A stretch of 64,000 nt of DNA from Aphelocoma coerulescens (lineage: Eukaryota; Chordata; Aves; Passeriformes; Corvidae). Positions 63,545 to 64,000 of the stretch are shown here, one piece after another. Each line of letters starts with the position of its first letter. Position 1 is the first letter of the stretch. The translations under genes and the position numbers were made by a program. The notes beneath the pieces were generated by a model. That model saw only the letters and a list, made by a program, of their open reading frames with translations. It was not told where the DNA came from and did not search any database. The stretch covers positions 49,970,214-50,034,213 of the forward strand of contig NC_091017.1 of the NCBI RefSeq assembly GCF_041296385.1. The letters are read 5' to 3'.

Positions 63545-64000
63545 AAGTTATTTGTACCTAGAAAAGACAAACCCACACAAGATGATCTTCTGGGTGACCC
63601 TCTCTTGGAAAATCCTCTGTTTGAGAAAAAGTGTCTTCCAACAATGAGACAGACATGCTGATGAGAAGACAAAGCACTCTGTGCCATGTTGTTTGGGACA
63701 TCATGGGGCTCATCTCTCCATGTCTGGAAAGAGAAAGAAATCATTATAGCTATCTAGCACTGAAACTACTATGCCTGTTTAAAAAAGCATGAGTCCTTTC
63801 TAAAAAGCTATACCTTCTCACTGCTCCCTGCACAGATTCGAACTGCACTTGCTCAGTATTTGGATGTATCATAGGGGGAGTTGGCTGCAATCTCTGCATT
63901 AGCTTGCTAACATCTTATGATTATAAAAATGTTTTTGCAGACTTTATTTAGGAAAATATGCTACCCTGTTGTTTGCATGCAGTTTTAAATGACTGCAGAA
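63545..64000. other. Noncoding stretch to window end
   Basis: Mixed composition. I see nothing recognisable beyond overlapping chance frames on both strands. Confidence 0.6.

Noticed and set aside
1..64000. CRISPR arrays, rRNA, tRNA or prokaryotic operons
   Set aside because: No regularly spaced direct repeats, no rRNA- or tRNA-like sequence noticed by eye, and the genome type is vertebrate.

Overview
The window looks like bird nuclear DNA, probably from a songbird or another neoavian. It is AT-rich, has no bacterial-style gene density, and carries several CR1 LINE 3' ends in the avian form. It also holds one solo LTR of ERVL-like type and traces of very old amniote repeats (MIR-like and ancient CR1-like). 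I find no complete, recognisable protein-coding gene. The window is best read as a gene-poor intergenic or long-intron region. Almost all the 60-140 residue open frames are chance frames rich in F, L, S and C.

Layout. 1-10.0 kb: AT-rich single-copy-looking DNA with a CA/TA microsatellite. 10.02-10.57 kb: a solo LTR with TG...CA ends and a 5-bp target duplication. 14.78-15.23 kb and 19.56-20.01 kb: two copies of an unidentified GC-rich sequence in inverted orientation, 453 of 455 bases identical. 22.68-23.58 kb: two CR1 pieces end to end. 26.95-27.15 kb (minus): the best exon candidate in the window. 32.29-32.40 kb: a CR1 3' tail. 36.0-37.0 kb: a GC-richer island that looks like a non-coding regulatory element. 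38.1 kb: an ancient CR1-like tail. 40.14-40.73 kb: a CR1 3' segment whose reading frame is still almost open, followed by a (TTCTG)n tail. 40.7-53.5 kb: mostly plain AT-rich DNA with one LTR-like fragment at 49.45 kb. 53.5-57.97 kb: several GC-richer patches with exon-like and promoter-like signals. 61.0-61.7 kb: ancient MIR/LINE-type traces. 63.1-63.6 kb: a G-rich tract and a possible 5' exon.

Nothing here forms a pathway or operon. The points most worth a second look are the nearly perfect inverted repeat, which could mediate inversion, the symmetric 207-bp exon candidate at 27 kb, the TATA/Kozak arrangement at 57.7 kb, and the GC island at 36.5 kb. All gene-level calls here are inference from splice-site and reading-frame signals. 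None rests on a recognised protein family except the CR1 frame.
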